A stretch of DNA of 64,000 bases from the NCBI RefSeq assembly GCF_002939705.1, contig NZ_MDCB01000002.1, forward strand, positions 124,001-188,000, in the 5' to 3' direction. Under the pieces are notes generated by a model. It did not search any database and was not told the origin of the DNA. It saw only the letters and a list, made by a program, of their open reading frames with translations. This document shows positions 14,822 to 23,782 of the stretch, piece after piece (the stretch's first letter is position 1; each line of letters opens with the position of its first letter). The position numbers and the translations under genes are program-made. The DNA is from Xanthomonas albilineans (GTDB lineage: Bacteria; Pseudomonadota; Gammaproteobacteria; Xanthomonadales; Xanthomonadaceae).

Positions 14822-15709
14822 ATGTTACCAGGCATGGAACTACTGAGTTGTCCTGAAATGGCGGTTTCGGCCGAAGTCATGCAGCACGTTGTGCGGGTGG
14901 AGTCTTCACGAAATCCGCTCGCGATTGGTGTGGTTGGCGGGCGTTTGATCCGGCAGCCGAATAATATCTCCGAAGCGGTCGCTACTGCACGCATGTTGGA
15001 GCAGAAGGGCTACAACTTTTCTCTCGGGCTAGGGCAAGTCAATCGCTATAATTTGATGAAGTATGGATTGGATTCCTATGAAAAGGCATTTCGGATCTGT
15101 CCAAATCTTCAGGTGGCTTCCAGAATTCTCGCGGAATGTTATGGCCGCTCTGGCGGAAATTGGGGTAAATCCTTCAGTTGCTACTATTCCGGGAATTTTG
15201 AGGCCGGGTACAGGTATGGCTATGTGCAGAAAATCTATGCGTCCATCAATCAAGAGCGCGCGCAGGCTGCAACTCCGATAGCGGCGATTCCGGTAATTCC
15301 GGTCGGCATACGCCGCCCCGTGAGCGGAACTGCAAAAGCTGCGGTAGTGCATGAGGTCGATTCAATCATCGCGCGTCGCATCGCGGCATCTAACAATCAA
15401 CTGGCCGATGGTTTGATCCAGAAGGCGCAAGTCTCAACGCAATACCGCACTGCGGTGAATACGTCGGAACAAGGGAAGTCACCGGCTAGCGCGACTGCAC
15501 CCACGCTCGCGCCCACAGAAGCAAAAGATGCCGGCCTTTATATAATACAGTCAACAGGTGGCGGCAAAGGAGTGGCTGTTCCTGCGGGCAGTGGAGTAAA
15601 TTCAGCTTCGGAGACTTCCGCGAATAGATCGTCGGTTGTTACAGGGGCGACCGTTACTGGCACAACTGCACCACCATCGATTTCTGATGATGGAGCTTTC
15701 GTATTTTAG
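14822..15709 (+). CDS. virB1: VirB1-type lytic transglycosylase
   Basis: This is a 295-residue SLT-fold enzyme that opens the peptidoglycan for T4SS assembly. The catalytic Glu is in HVVRVESSRNP, followed by the family motifs SLGLGQVNRYN and CYYSGN. The catalytic domain fills residues about 1-150. The rest is a low-complexity Ala/Ser/Thr/Pro tail. No obvious signal peptide is seen at the chosen ATG, as in several VirB1 homologues. A GGAG lies about 10 bases upstream. The 111-bp gap before it may hold an internal promoter. Confidence 0.88.
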   Translation: MLPGMELLSCPEMAVSAEVMQHVVRVESSRNPLAIGVVGGRLIRQPNNISEAVATARMLEQKGYNFSLGLGQVNRYNLMKYGLDSYEKAFRICPNLQVASRILAECYGRSGGNWGKSFSCYYSGNFEAGYRYGYVQKIYASINQERAQAATPIAAIPVIPVGIRRPVSGTAKAAVVHEVDSIIARRIAASNNQLADGLIQKAQVSTQYRTAVNTSEQGKSPASATAPTLAPTEAKDAGLYIIQSTGGGKGVAVPAGSGVNSASETSANRSSVVTGATVTGTTAPPSISDDGAFVF

Positions 15710-15779
15710 CCAGTTCAAGTGGCACTGAGATGTGAATTATTAAAAGATTTACCCCGTTTTTCAATTCAAGGAGATACCC

Positions 15780-16184
15780 ATGATGTTCAATAATAACCAT
15801 ATCAAATCGAACGCCAATGCCATTGGTATGGCCGCGTTGAAGGCTGCGATTTTCACTGCCGCCGTATTTGCTTCCGGTGTTGCCATGGCGGCGGGCGGAA
15901 GTGCTGACTATGCAGGCGCTGATCAGAAAGTCTGTGGCTTTCTCGGTAAGACGAACAACATCCTGAATATGGCCTCGGTCGTAGTCGTCACCATCGCGAC
16001 GGTCTTTTCGGGTTACCAGATTGCCTTTGCACACAAGCGTGTTTCCGAAGTCGCGCCAGTTCTCTTGGGGGGCGTGCTAATCGGTGGGGCCGGACAGTTG
16101 GCGAAGATGCTGATCGGCGAAACAGGTCAGACAGCTTGCCAGGCGAGTATCGACCTCATCCAGCACGCGCTGCAGTATGCATAA
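15780..16184 (+). CDS. virB2: VirB2 major pilin
   Basis: This is a 134-residue pilin precursor. It has a long signal sequence ending near AMAAGG (about residue 38) and two hydrophobic helices (MASVVVVTIATVFSGYQIAFA and VLLGGVLIGGAGQLAKMLIG) separated by a short basic loop, the VirB2 pattern. Cys51 and the C-terminal Cys could form a disulfide. The ATG follows a strong AAGGAGA ribosome-binding site, as expected for an abundant subunit. It overlaps virB3 by 8 bp. Confidence 0.9.
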   Translation: MMFNNNHIKSNANAIGMAALKAAIFTAAVFASGVAMAAGGSADYAGADQKVCGFLGKTNNILNMASVVVVTIATVFSGYQIAFAHKRVSEVAPVLLGGVLIGGAGQLAKMLIGETGQTACQASIDLIQHALQYA

Positions 16185-16488
16185 GAACGTACTTTTTCGA
16201 GGCTGTACCCGGCCTGCGATGTTCTTCGGGGTGCCTTACATTCCGTTTTTCATCGGGGCAGGAGGTGGCTTCCTGATGGGGGTCTATTTCGACATGCGTT
16301 TTCTGCTTCTAATTCCGGTCATTGTTTTTGTTATGCAACAAATGACTAAGCGTGATGAGATGATCTTTAGAATGCTTGGGTTGCGTTGGATGTTCAGAAT
16401 GCGTGTGCGTAACCAGCAGCGTTACTCTGGAATGTGGGTATTCTCTCCCAACGAATACCGGAAAGATGCGCCAGGTACAAAGCGTTAA
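16177..16488 (+). CDS. virB3: VirB3 inner-membrane T4SS protein
   Basis: This is a 103-residue protein of the VirB3 family: RGCTRPAMFFGVPYIPF is the family signature, followed by two closely spaced hydrophobic segments (FFIGAGGGFLMGVYF and FLLLIPVIVFVMQQM). VirB3 docks VirB4 at the inner membrane. It starts inside the end of virB2, so translation is coupled. A strong hairpin follows before virB4. Confidence 0.9.
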   Translation: MHKNVLFRGCTRPAMFFGVPYIPFFIGAGGGFLMGVYFDMRFLLLIPVIVFVMQQMTKRDEMIFRMLGLRWMFRMRVRNQQRYSGMWVFSPNEYRKDAPGTKR

Positions 16489-16511
16489 ATTTCTTTGATG
16501 CCAGGTTCAAT

Positions 16512-16555
16512 CCAGTGCACGAGCATTTATATCGTGCACTGGCCTTATTTTATTA
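16512..16555 (+). terminator. Intra-operon hairpin with T-rich tail between virB3 and virB4
   Basis: A perfect 11-bp stem, CCAGTGCACGA (16512-16522) with TCGTGCACTGG (16532-16542), with a 9-base loop, is followed by CCTTATTTTATT. It looks like a partial rho-independent terminator or an RNA-stabilising hairpin. It would lower virB4 expression relative to the pilin and core genes upstream. Confidence 0.6.
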
Positions 16556-16656
16556 TCTGCTTGTGTGCGATGCTTTCGTGTAATGAATTCAACTTTTCCC
16601 GACTCGTTTGAGTCGGTTATTTTTAATGTGAAACGTATTTCGAGTTATCCACTATT

Positions 16657-19128
16657 ATGTTCATCCCAGATACTTCGATCAGTGAATTCATTTCCATCTC
16701 AACGCACGTGGCGCCGTCCGTGCTCAAGACGACGGGAGGGGATTTCATGTTGACTTGGCATTTTGGTGGCTTGCCGTTCGTGGGGCGAGAAGAGTGGGAG
16801 ATCGAACATCGTCATAACACATTCAATCGGATGTTACAGACTTTGCGTGCACCGGATTTCGCAAACGTGGCGTTCTGGGTTCATGACGTGCGTCGTCGCC
16901 GTCGAATCAATGCCAGTGGCGAGTTTCGACAAGCCTTCAATCAGGAACTTTCCGATCAGTATTACAGTGCGCTTTCTTCGCAAAAGATCATGCAAAACGA
17001 ACTCTACATGACCATCATCTATCGCCCGGTTGTGACTGGTAAGCGATTGATGAACAAATCCTCTAGCATCGTGCAGCTGCAGTCCGAACAGGATCAGGCG
17101 ATCGCTAAGCTTCTGGAACTTGTGGGCAATGTCGAGGCCGTTCTCAAGGATTATTCGCCTTACCGGTTGAGCATGTACGAGGCGAGCAATGGTGTGGTTT
17201 TCTCCGAAGCACTTGAGTTTTTTGGTTACCTCATCAATCGCATCGACGAGCCGGTGCCAGTGTTGCAGGCACCGGTATCTGCTTATCTTCCTGTCAGCAA
17301 ACACATGTTCGCCAATAAGACGGGTGACTATGTGATTAAGACCCCGGAAGGTATTAATCATTTTGGCGCAATTTTGAATATTAAAGAATATGCCGATGGT
17401 ACTTATCCGGGTATTCTTAATGGTATAAAATATCTGGATTTCGAATATGTCATGACGCATTCCTTCAGCCCTATGGGGCGTCACGACGCACTGAAGGTGT
17501 TGGATCGGACCAAGGGCATGATGGTGTCCTCGGGTGATAAAGCGGTTAGCCAAATTCATGAGCTCGACTTGGCGATGGATCAGTTGTCGTCGGGCAATTT
17601 CGTGCTTGGTGAGTACCATTTTACGGTCGCTGTCTATGCCGATACCCAGGAGAAGTTGTCGCAGCAAGTCGCCACAACGCGTGCAGAACTGTCCAACGCT
17701 GGTTTCGTTTCGACAAAAGAAGATCTGGCGATTGTCTCATCCTTTTATGCGCAGTTACCGGGTAATTGGCGCTACCGGACGCGATTGGCCAATCTCAGCT
17801 CGTTGAATTTTCTCGGACTTTCACCCTTGCACAACTTCGCACAGGGAAAGCGCGATAACAATCCGTGGGGCCAGTGTGTCACCACCCTACAGGCCACCAA
17901 CGGCCAGCCTTATTATTTCAATTTTCATGCTACGCATCCGGCGGAGAATTCGTTGGGCGAAAAAGCCATTGCCAATACGATGGTTATCGGTAAGTCAGGT
18001 ACAGGTAAGACCGCGCTTATCAACTTCCTGCTCAGCCAAGTGCAGAAATTCGATCCCGTTCCGACCATTTTTTTCTTCGACAAAGATCATGGTGCTGAGA
18101 TTTTCGTGCGTGCATGTGGTGGTAACTATCTTGCACTGAAAAATGGCCAGCCCACTGGATTCAATCCGTTCCAATGCGAACGTACGGAAGCAAATGTTCA
18201 GTTCTTGTCCGATCTGATTAAGGTCCTGGCTGGAAAGCCCGAATACACCTCGCGTGAGGAAGAGGACATCTTCCGTGGAGTGGAGGGCATGCTGGATACA
18301 CCCATGAAATTACGGAGTATGACTAACTTCCGCAAAAGCTTGCCGAACATGGGCGATGATGGCTTGTATGCGCGCATTCGCAAGTGGACTGCAGGAAACT
18401 CGCATGGCTGGGTATTCGACAATCCGGTCGATACGATCGATTTTGAAAAGGCCAGCATCATCGGTTTCGACTACACCGACGTGATCGACAATCCGGAAGT
18501 CCGCGTCCCGGTCATCAACTATCTATTGCATCGTTTGGAGGCATTGATTGATGGCCGGCCGTTGATCTACGTGATGGACGAGTTCTGGAAGATCCTCGAC
18601 GGGAAGGGGGGGCTGAAAGAATTTGCCAAGAACAAGCAGAAGACCATCCGTAAGCAGAACGGTCTGGGTATCTTCGCGACTCAGAGCCCGGAGGATGCGT
18701 TGGCCAGTGATATCTCTGCCTCGCTGGTCGAGCAGACTGCGACCATGATCCTGCTGCCCAATCCAAATGCCAGCAAAGAGGACTACATGGAGGGCCTCAA
18801 GCTCACCGAGGCTGAATATCAAGTCGTCGTGGGCCTGGATGAACGTTCGCGTTGCTTTCTGGTCAAGCAGGGGCACGGGTCGTCGGTGTGCCAGCTCAAC
18901 CTACGCGGTATGGACGATGCGCTATCTGTAATTTCCGCTTCGACCGACAACATCGATATCATGCATCATGTGTTGAATCGTAAGGCCCAGGAACATGGCG
19001 TGGCCCCGGGCGATTTAAAGCCCGAGCAGTGGTTGAGCGAATTCTATGCAAGGCGTAAGGGATCCGGGAAATCGGCATCCGGGAGGTCGTCGTCTTCGGA
19101 TAGCCGTGGCACCGCAACACTTCCTTGA
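16657..19128 (+). CDS. virB4: VirB4 T4SS ATPase
   Basis: This 823-residue ATPase drives pilus assembly and secretion from the inner-membrane complex. The N-terminal VirB4 (CagE/TrbE) domain opens ISEFISISTHVAPSVLKT. The C-terminal RecA-like domain has Walker A VIGKSGTGKTAL (about 442-453) and Walker B LIYVMDEFWK (about 633-642), and a conserved GIFATQSPEDAL. Length and motifs are complete. The chosen ATG (16657) keeps the conserved N-terminus; a later ATG at 16747 would delete it. It is the last virB gene: virB5 and virB6 do not follow. Confidence 0.94.
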   Translation: MFIPDTSISEFISISTHVAPSVLKTTGGDFMLTWHFGGLPFVGREEWEIEHRHNTFNRMLQTLRAPDFANVAFWVHDVRRRRRINASGEFRQAFNQELSDQYYSALSSQKIMQNELYMTIIYRPVVTGKRLMNKSSSIVQLQSEQDQAIAKLLELVGNVEAVLKDYSPYRLSMYEASNGVVFSEALEFFGYLINRIDEPVPVLQAPVSAYLPVSKHMFANKTGDYVIKTPEGINHFGAILNIKEYADGTYPGILNGIKYLDFEYVMTHSFSPMGRHDALKVLDRTKGMMVSSGDKAVSQIHELDLAMDQLSSGNFVLGEYHFTVAVYADTQEKLSQQVATTRAELSNAGFVSTKEDLAIVSSFYAQLPGNWRYRTRLANLSSLNFLGLSPLHNFAQGKRDNNPWGQCVTTLQATNGQPYYFNFHATHPAENSLGEKAIANTMVIGKSGTGKTALINFLLSQVQKFDPVPTIFFFDKDHGAEIFVRACGGNYLALKNGQPTGFNPFQCERTEANVQFLSDLIKVLAGKPEYTSREEEDIFRGVEGMLDTPMKLRSMTNFRKSLPNMGDDGLYARIRKWTAGNSHGWVFDNPVDTIDFEKASIIGFDYTDVIDNPEVRVPVINYLLHRLEALIDGRPLIYVMDEFWKILDGKGGLKEFAKNKQKTIRKQNGLGIFATQSPEDALASDISASLVEQTATMILLPNPNASKEDYMEGLKLTEAEYQVVVGLDERSRCFLVKQGHGSSVCQLNLRGMDDALSVISASTDNIDIMHHVLNRKAQEHGVAPGDLKPEQWLSEFYARRKGSGKSASGRSSSSDSRGTATLP

Positions 19129-19295
19129 CGGTGCCCATCTAGATTGGGATGGCCAGTTTTTCTTGATTGGCGTCGGCTCTCAGTGATTAGTGCGGGCGTC
19201 GTTTGAACAGCGCCGCATGCAGAGCGGCGACGGAGTGTCTATATAATTCTGGCCGTTCCGCACTGTAGTGCGGTTGCGATTCGAGCTTGTTGACT
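19129..19295. other. Intergenic junction between virB4 and eda
   Basis: This is where virB5 or an effector gene would be expected in other Xanthomonas virB loci; only 167 bp are present. It holds a short hairpin CCGCAC-TGTA-GTGCGG at 19258-19273 between the converging virB4 and eda, possibly a weak terminator. No T4SS gene fragment is recognisable. Confidence 0.5.
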
Positions 19296-19949
19296 TTACC
19301 GGGTTCCGGCAACGATCGCCGCCGCCTTGGCTGAGCTCTCGCGGACCTTGTCCCAATGGCCGTTGGCTAGCCACTCTTTCGGCACCATCCACGAGCCACC
19401 GATGCAGACCACGTTCGGTTGCGTCAGATATTCGGCAGCAGTGTTCTCGCCGATTCCTCCAGTGGGGCATAGCTTCAAGTCGGCCAGTGGACCGGCCAGT
19501 CCCTTCAGCATCGCCAGGCCGCCGACCGCCGAGGCGGGGAATAGCTTACACACGCGGAAGCCACGCTCCATCAGCGCCATCAGTTCGCTCGGGGTGCCAG
19601 CACCCGGTACCACCGGTAGTGGCGCCCGTGCCAATGCCTCGGTCAGCATCGGCGTGGTTCCCGGTGTCACGATGAAATCGGCACCGGCATCGATCGATTG
19701 CTGCAACTGACTCGCGTTGAGTATGGTGCCGGCGCCGATGACGATATCCGGCAATTCGCGTTTGAGCATTGCGAGTGCTTCCAAGGCAACGGGCGTGCGC
19801 AGTGTCAGTTCGATTGCAGGCAGTCCGCCTTCCAGCAGCGCGGCAGAAACACGGCGGGCTTCTTCCAGGCTGTGCACGGTGACGACGGGCAGGATGCCGG
19901 CTGCGCGTAGCAATTGCTCGGCCTTGGTCTGATGTTCGGCGATGCTCAT
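19296..19949 (-). CDS. eda: 2-keto-3-deoxy-6-phosphogluconate aldolase
   Basis: This is a 217-residue class I aldolase that splits KDPG into pyruvate and glyceraldehyde-3-phosphate, the last Entner-Doudoroff step. The Schiff-base lysine is in FRVCKLFPASAVGG, the general base Glu in LPAIELTLRTP, and the phosphate site is CPTGGI. Full length for the family. It is last in the minus-strand operon zwf-glk-pgl-edd-eda, 82 bp after edd. Confidence 0.97.
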   Translation of the reverse strand: MSIAEHQTKAEQLLRAAGILPVVTVHSLEEARRVSAALLEGGLPAIELTLRTPVALEALAMLKRELPDIVIGAGTILNASQLQQSIDAGADFIVTPGTTPMLTEALARAPLPVVPGAGTPSELMALMERGFRVCKLFPASAVGGLAMLKGLAGPLADLKLCPTGGIGENTAAEYLTQPNVVCIGGSWMVPKEWLANGHWDKVRESSAKAAAIVAGTR

Positions 19950-19979
19950 GAGGGCCTCAGGTTGAAGTGCGGGTCAAGG

Positions 19980-20001
19980 CCCAGGCCGCCAATGGCCTGG
20001 G
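19980..20001 (-). other. Short hairpin between edd and eda
   Basis: CCCAGGCC (19980-19987) pairs with GGCCTGGG (19994-20001) across a six-base loop, in the 82-bp gap between edd and eda. There is no T-run after it in the direction of transcription. It may stabilise or segment the polycistronic mRNA. Confidence 0.35.
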
Positions 20002-20031
20002 ACAGGGTGGGGTAGGGCGATACGAAGCCGC

Positions 20032-21948
20032 TCAGGCGTCCTTGGCCTCGTGTGGCGCGGAAGCAGCCTCCGGGTCGTGGCCAAGCTCGTACTCTGCGTC
20101 GTAGTTCCACAGGTCGCCGTCGGCCGCAGGTGGGCCACAGGAGATCGATAGCGCACCTTGGTCGGCGGGGCCGACCACGCGGCGGTTGATTCCGAACAGA
20201 TTGCGACCGATGTCGTGCGCGGCTGGCGCGGTGTTCGGCGCCGGCGTGCGTGCGGCCCATTCGGCGGTGTCCACTAACACTTCCAGGGTGCCGGCTTCGC
20301 CGTCCAGGCGCACGATATCGCCTTCGCGCACGCAGGCGATGGGGCCGCCGCGCGCCGCTTCCGGGGTGACGTGGATGGCCGCCGGGAACTTGCCCGAGGC
20401 GCCAGACAGGCGCCCGTCGGTGACCAGTGCCACACGCCGGCCTTGGTTCTGCAACAGGCCCAGCAGTGGCGCCAGCGAGTGCAGTTCGGGCATGCCGTTG
20501 GCGCGCGGCCCCTGGTAGCGCAGCACGACCACGAAATCGTGCGGCAGCGCGCCAGCGGCGTGCAGTTTGTTCAGCGCTTGCGGCGCATCGATGACGACCG
20601 CTGGTGCCTCGATGGTGCGGAACTGCGGTTTCACCGCCGACAACTTGATCAGTGAGCGACCGAGGTTGCCACGTAATAGGCGCAAGCCGCCTTGCGCTTC
20701 GAACGGGGCGGCGGCCGGGCGCACGACGGTTTCATCGCCGCTCTTGGCCGGACTCGGCACGTAGGCCAGTGCGCCGTCCCGCAGGCATGGCTCGTCGGCG
20801 TAGGCGCGCATGCCGCCAGGGACCACGGTTGGCAGGTCGTCGTGCATCAGTCCGGCGTCCATCAGTTCGCGGAACACGAAGCCGATGCCGCCCGCCGCGG
20901 CGAAGTGGTTCACATCGGCGTCGCCGTTCGGATACACGCGGGTCAGCAGCGGCACCATTTGCGACAGTGCGTCCAGGTCGTCCCAGGTCAATACGATGCC
21001 GGCCGCACGCGCCACCGCCAGCCAGTGGATGGTGTGGTTGGTGGAACCACCGGTAGCCATCAGCGCGACCACGGCGTTGACGATGGCACGTTCGTCGATG
21101 AGCCGGCCAAGCGGGCGGAAGTCCTTGCCCAGTGCGGTGATGCGCAGCGCGCGTTCGGTCGCCTGCTGGGTCAGCGCCTCGCGCAGCGGGGTGCCGGGAT
21201 TGACGAATGAAGCGCCGGGGAGCTGCACGCCCATCGCTTCCAGCAGCACCTGGTTGGAGTTGGCGGTACCGTAGAAGGTGCAGGTGCCGGGGGCATGGTA
21301 GGAGGCCGATTCGGCAGCCAGCAACTCCTCGCGGGTGGCCTGGCCGGCGGCGTAACGCTCGCGCACTTCGGCTTTCTGTTTGTTGGGAATACCGGGCGGC
21401 ATCGGCCCGGCGGGAACGAATATCGCCGGCAGGTGACCGAAGGCCAGTGCGCCAATCAACAGGCCCGGCACGATCTTGTCGCACACGCCCAGATAGAGGC
21501 TGGTGTCGAACATGTCGTGGCTCAGGCCGATCGCGGTGGCCTGCGCGATCACGTCGCGCGAGAACAGCGACAGTTCCATGCCCGGTCGGCCTTGAGTCAC
21601 GCCGTCGCACATCGCCGGTACGCCGCCGGCCACCTGCGCGGTGGCGCCGAGCGTGCGGGCGGTGTTGCGGATGAGTTCTGGGTAGTGCTCGAACGGCTGG
21701 TGGGCCGAGAGCATGTCGTTGTAGGCGGTGATGATGCCGAGGTTCGGGGTGATCCCGCCTTCGAGGCGACTCTTGTCGGTGGGGCCGCAGGCGGCGAAAC
21801 CGTGGGCGAGGTTGCCGCAACTCAGGCGGCTGCGGAACGGGCCGTCGCGCAGTGCGGCGTCGATGCCGGCCAGGTAGGCGTACCGCGATGGCGCACTGCG
21901 CACGCGGATACGTTCGGTGATCGCATGAAGTTTGGGATGCAGGGTCAT
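20032..21948 (-). CDS. edd: 6-phosphogluconate dehydratase
   Basis: This 638-residue enzyme of the IlvD/Edd family converts 6-phosphogluconate to KDPG and needs an iron-sulfur cluster. Conserved blocks are [71 protein letters not shown] and the C-terminal [19 protein letters not shown]. The cluster cysteines in the CDG, CDK and GTC motifs are present. Full length. It lies 110 bp after pgl. Confidence 0.97.
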   Translation of the reverse strand: MTLHPKLHAITERIRVRSAPSRYAYLAGIDAALRDGPFRSRLSCGNLAHGFAACGPTDKSRLEGGITPNLGIITAYNDMLSAHQPFEHYPELIRNTARTLGATAQVAGGVPAMCDGVTQGRPGMELSLFSRDVIAQATAIGLSHDMFDTSLYLGVCDKIVPGLLIGALAFGHLPAIFVPAGPMPPGIPNKQKAEVRERYAAGQATREELLAAESASYHAPGTCTFYGTANSNQVLLEAMGVQLPGASFVNPGTPLREALTQQATERALRITALGKDFRPLGRLIDERAIVNAVVALMATGGSTNHTIHWLAVARAAGIVLTWDDLDALSQMVPLLTRVYPNGDADVNHFAAAGGIGFVFRELMDAGLMHDDLPTVVPGGMRAYADEPCLRDGALAYVPSPAKSGDETVVRPAAAPFEAQGGLRLLRGNLGRSLIKLSAVKPQFRTIEAPAVVIDAPQALNKLHAAGALPHDFVVVLRYQGPRANGMPELHSLAPLLGLLQNQGRRVALVTDGRLSGASGKFPAAIHVTPEAARGGPIACVREGDIVRLDGEAGTLEVLVDTAEWAARTPAPNTAPAAHDIGRNLFGINRRVVGPADQGALSISCGPPAADGDLWNYDAEYELGHDPEAASAPHEAKDA

Positions 21949-22058
21949 TGGCTAAAGGCTAAGTATGGGGTGGGGTCCGGAGACCCAGGAAAAGCAGCAG
22001 AAGTCGCACAGCAGGGCTGTTCCGGGGCACGGGTATCGGGTCCCAGGCACTGGCTCGA

Positions 22059-22778
22059 CTACTCGCACCAGTGCACGCGCAAATGCGCCCCCGGCGTATC
22101 GAACGCGACGCGGATCGGGAATTCGTGCGGATCGGTGCCCGCCAGCGCATGTTCGAGCACCTGCAGTTTCTGCTTGCCGCGCAACAGCAACAAGCGCTGA
22201 CCGATTGGTGCCAGGCCGGCCGGGGTCAGGGTGATGCGTCGCAGCCAGGCATTGGCGCCAGGGCAGCCGGTGGCATCGAGCGCGGCGTAGGGGAGCGGGG
22301 TGGTCAGTGCCTTGTTCAGGTCGGTGGCGCCCGGGAATAGTGAGGCCGTGTGGCCATCGCCGCCCATGCCCAGCACCGCCATACATGCGGGCGGCGCGTG
22401 TTGGGCGTGCAGGTTGGCGGCATGCACGCAGTCCTGCAACGGCTTGCCGACCCGCACCAGCGGTTCGAAGCGTGCCTCCTCGGCGCGGTCCAGCAGACTG
22501 TGTCGGATCAGATAGGCATTGCTGTCGCTGTCCTGCGGCGACAGCCAGCGCTCGTCGACCAGACCGACCTCCAGTTTGGACCAGTCCAGCGGCAGTTCGG
22601 CCAGGGCCTGGTACACCGGCGCTGGTGTGGTGCCCCCGGACAGTAGCAGGCGCGCACTGCCGCGGCGCTGGATTTCCTCTGCCAATGCGTTGCCGATTTC
22701 GGCCGCAACCGCGTCGATCCATTCGTCTGGATCGTCGTAGCGGACCAGGGTGATGCGGTCGGACAACGTGGCGCTCAT
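22059..22778 (-). CDS. pgl: 6-phosphogluconolactonase
   Basis: This is a 239-residue SOL/DevB-type lactonase that hydrolyses 6-phosphogluconolactone between Zwf and Edd. Family blocks visible are LLLSGGTTPAPVYQAL, WSKLEVGLVDERWLS, AVLGMGGDGHTASLFPG and ITLTPAGL. Its ATG overlaps the glk stop (ATGA), so it is translationally coupled to glk. Confidence 0.95.
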   Translation of the reverse strand: MSATLSDRITLVRYDDPDEWIDAVAAEIGNALAEEIQRRGSARLLLSGGTTPAPVYQALAELPLDWSKLEVGLVDERWLSPQDSDSNAYLIRHSLLDRAEEARFEPLVRVGKPLQDCVHAANLHAQHAPPACMAVLGMGGDGHTASLFPGATDLNKALTTPLPYAALDATGCPGANAWLRRITLTPAGLAPIGQRLLLLRGKQKLQVLEHALAGTDPHEFPIRVAFDTPGAHLRVHWCE

Positions 22779-23782
22779 GCCATGGCTCCTGGAGATTGCC
22801 GCGCGACATCCACTGCATAGGCAGCGGCGCCGAGCAGGCCGGGACGTGGGTGGATCACCGCCAGCGATGGTACCCGCGCCATGATCGACGAAAAGCGGCC
22901 CTTATGCTCGAAGCGCTGGCGGAAGCCGGAGTGCTGGATCGCGTCGAGCATCCTCGGCACCAGCCCGCCGGTCAGGAAGACCCCGTCCCAGGCGCCCTGC
23001 ATCAGGACCAGATCTCCGGCGATGGCGCCGAAGACCGCGCAAAATACCTGAATGGTGCGCATGGCGCGGTAATCGCCCTGGGCGGCGCGCGCGGAGATGT
23101 CTTCCGGTTTCAGTGGGCCGGGATCGTCGCCGGCCATCTCGCTGAGGGCGCGGTGGATGTTGACCAGGCCGGGGCCGCACACCAGGCGTTCGTTGGAGAC
23201 GCGGCCAAACTGCTGCGAGAGCAGTTCCAGGATGCGGATTTCTTCTGGCGTGCCCGGCGGAAAGCTGACGTGCCCGCCCTCGGTTTCCAGCGGATAGCTG
23301 CGGCCGCCGCGGACCAGCAGGCCGCCGACGCCCAGGCCGGTCCCAGGACCGATCACGCCGTAGTTGCGCGGCACCTCGATTGCCGCCGGGGTCCAGCTCG
23401 CGCCGCCGACCTGGACCACGTCCTGCGGTTGCAGCAGGTTGATCGCCATCGCCTGCGCGGCGAAGTCGTTGATCAGGTGCAGGACGTCGAAGCCGAGCAT
23501 GCTGCCGGTGCGCGAACGCGAGATTACCCAGGGATGGTTGGTGATTCGTGCTTCGTCCCCGTCCACCCGCCCGGCCACCGCGAACACGCCGCTGCGCGCG
23601 TCCACGCCGGTTTGTGCCAGATAGTGACGGGCGGCATCGCCTAGCGATGGAAATTCCACCACCGCGTAGGTTTGGGTGCTGTCTTCGAGCAGCGGGGTGG
23701 AAGCGTCCAGGTCGGCGAGGGCGAAGCGGGCGTTGGTGCCGCCGATGTCTGCGACCAACACCGGTCGCTGCGGTGTGCTCAT
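22775..23782 (-). CDS. glk: Glucokinase
   Basis: This is a 335-residue ROK-unrelated bacterial glucokinase (GlcK/Glk type) producing glucose-6-phosphate for the Entner-Doudoroff route. Signatures are the phosphate-1 loop VADIGGTNARFAL, catalytic LINDFAAQAMAI, GPGTGLGVGGL and ETEGGHVSF. The open frame extends far upstream on the minus strand, but the ATG at 23782 (MSTPQRPVLVADIGG) is correct: it overlaps the zwf stop as ATGA and puts the ATP-binding loop at the expected place. Confidence 0.95.
   Translation of the reverse strand: MSTPQRPVLVADIGGTNARFALADLDASTPLLEDSTQTYAVVEFPSLGDAARHYLAQTGVDARSGVFAVAGRVDGDEARITNHPWVISRSRTGSMLGFDVLHLINDFAAQAMAINLLQPQDVVQVGGASWTPAAIEVPRNYGVIGPGTGLGVGGLLVRGGRSYPLETEGGHVSFPPGTPEEIRILELLSQQFGRVSNERLVCGPGLVNIHRALSEMAGDDPGPLKPEDISARAAQGDYRAMRTIQVFCAVFGAIAGDLVLMQGAWDGVFLTGGLVPRMLDAIQHSGFRQRFEHKGRFSSIMARVPSLAVIHPRPGLLGAAAYAVDVARQSPGAMA

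Noticed and set aside
20732-21820. A 362-codon minus-strand frame inside edd
   Set aside because: It is a shifted frame of edd on the same strand, extremely Arg-rich; edd itself has every conserved block.
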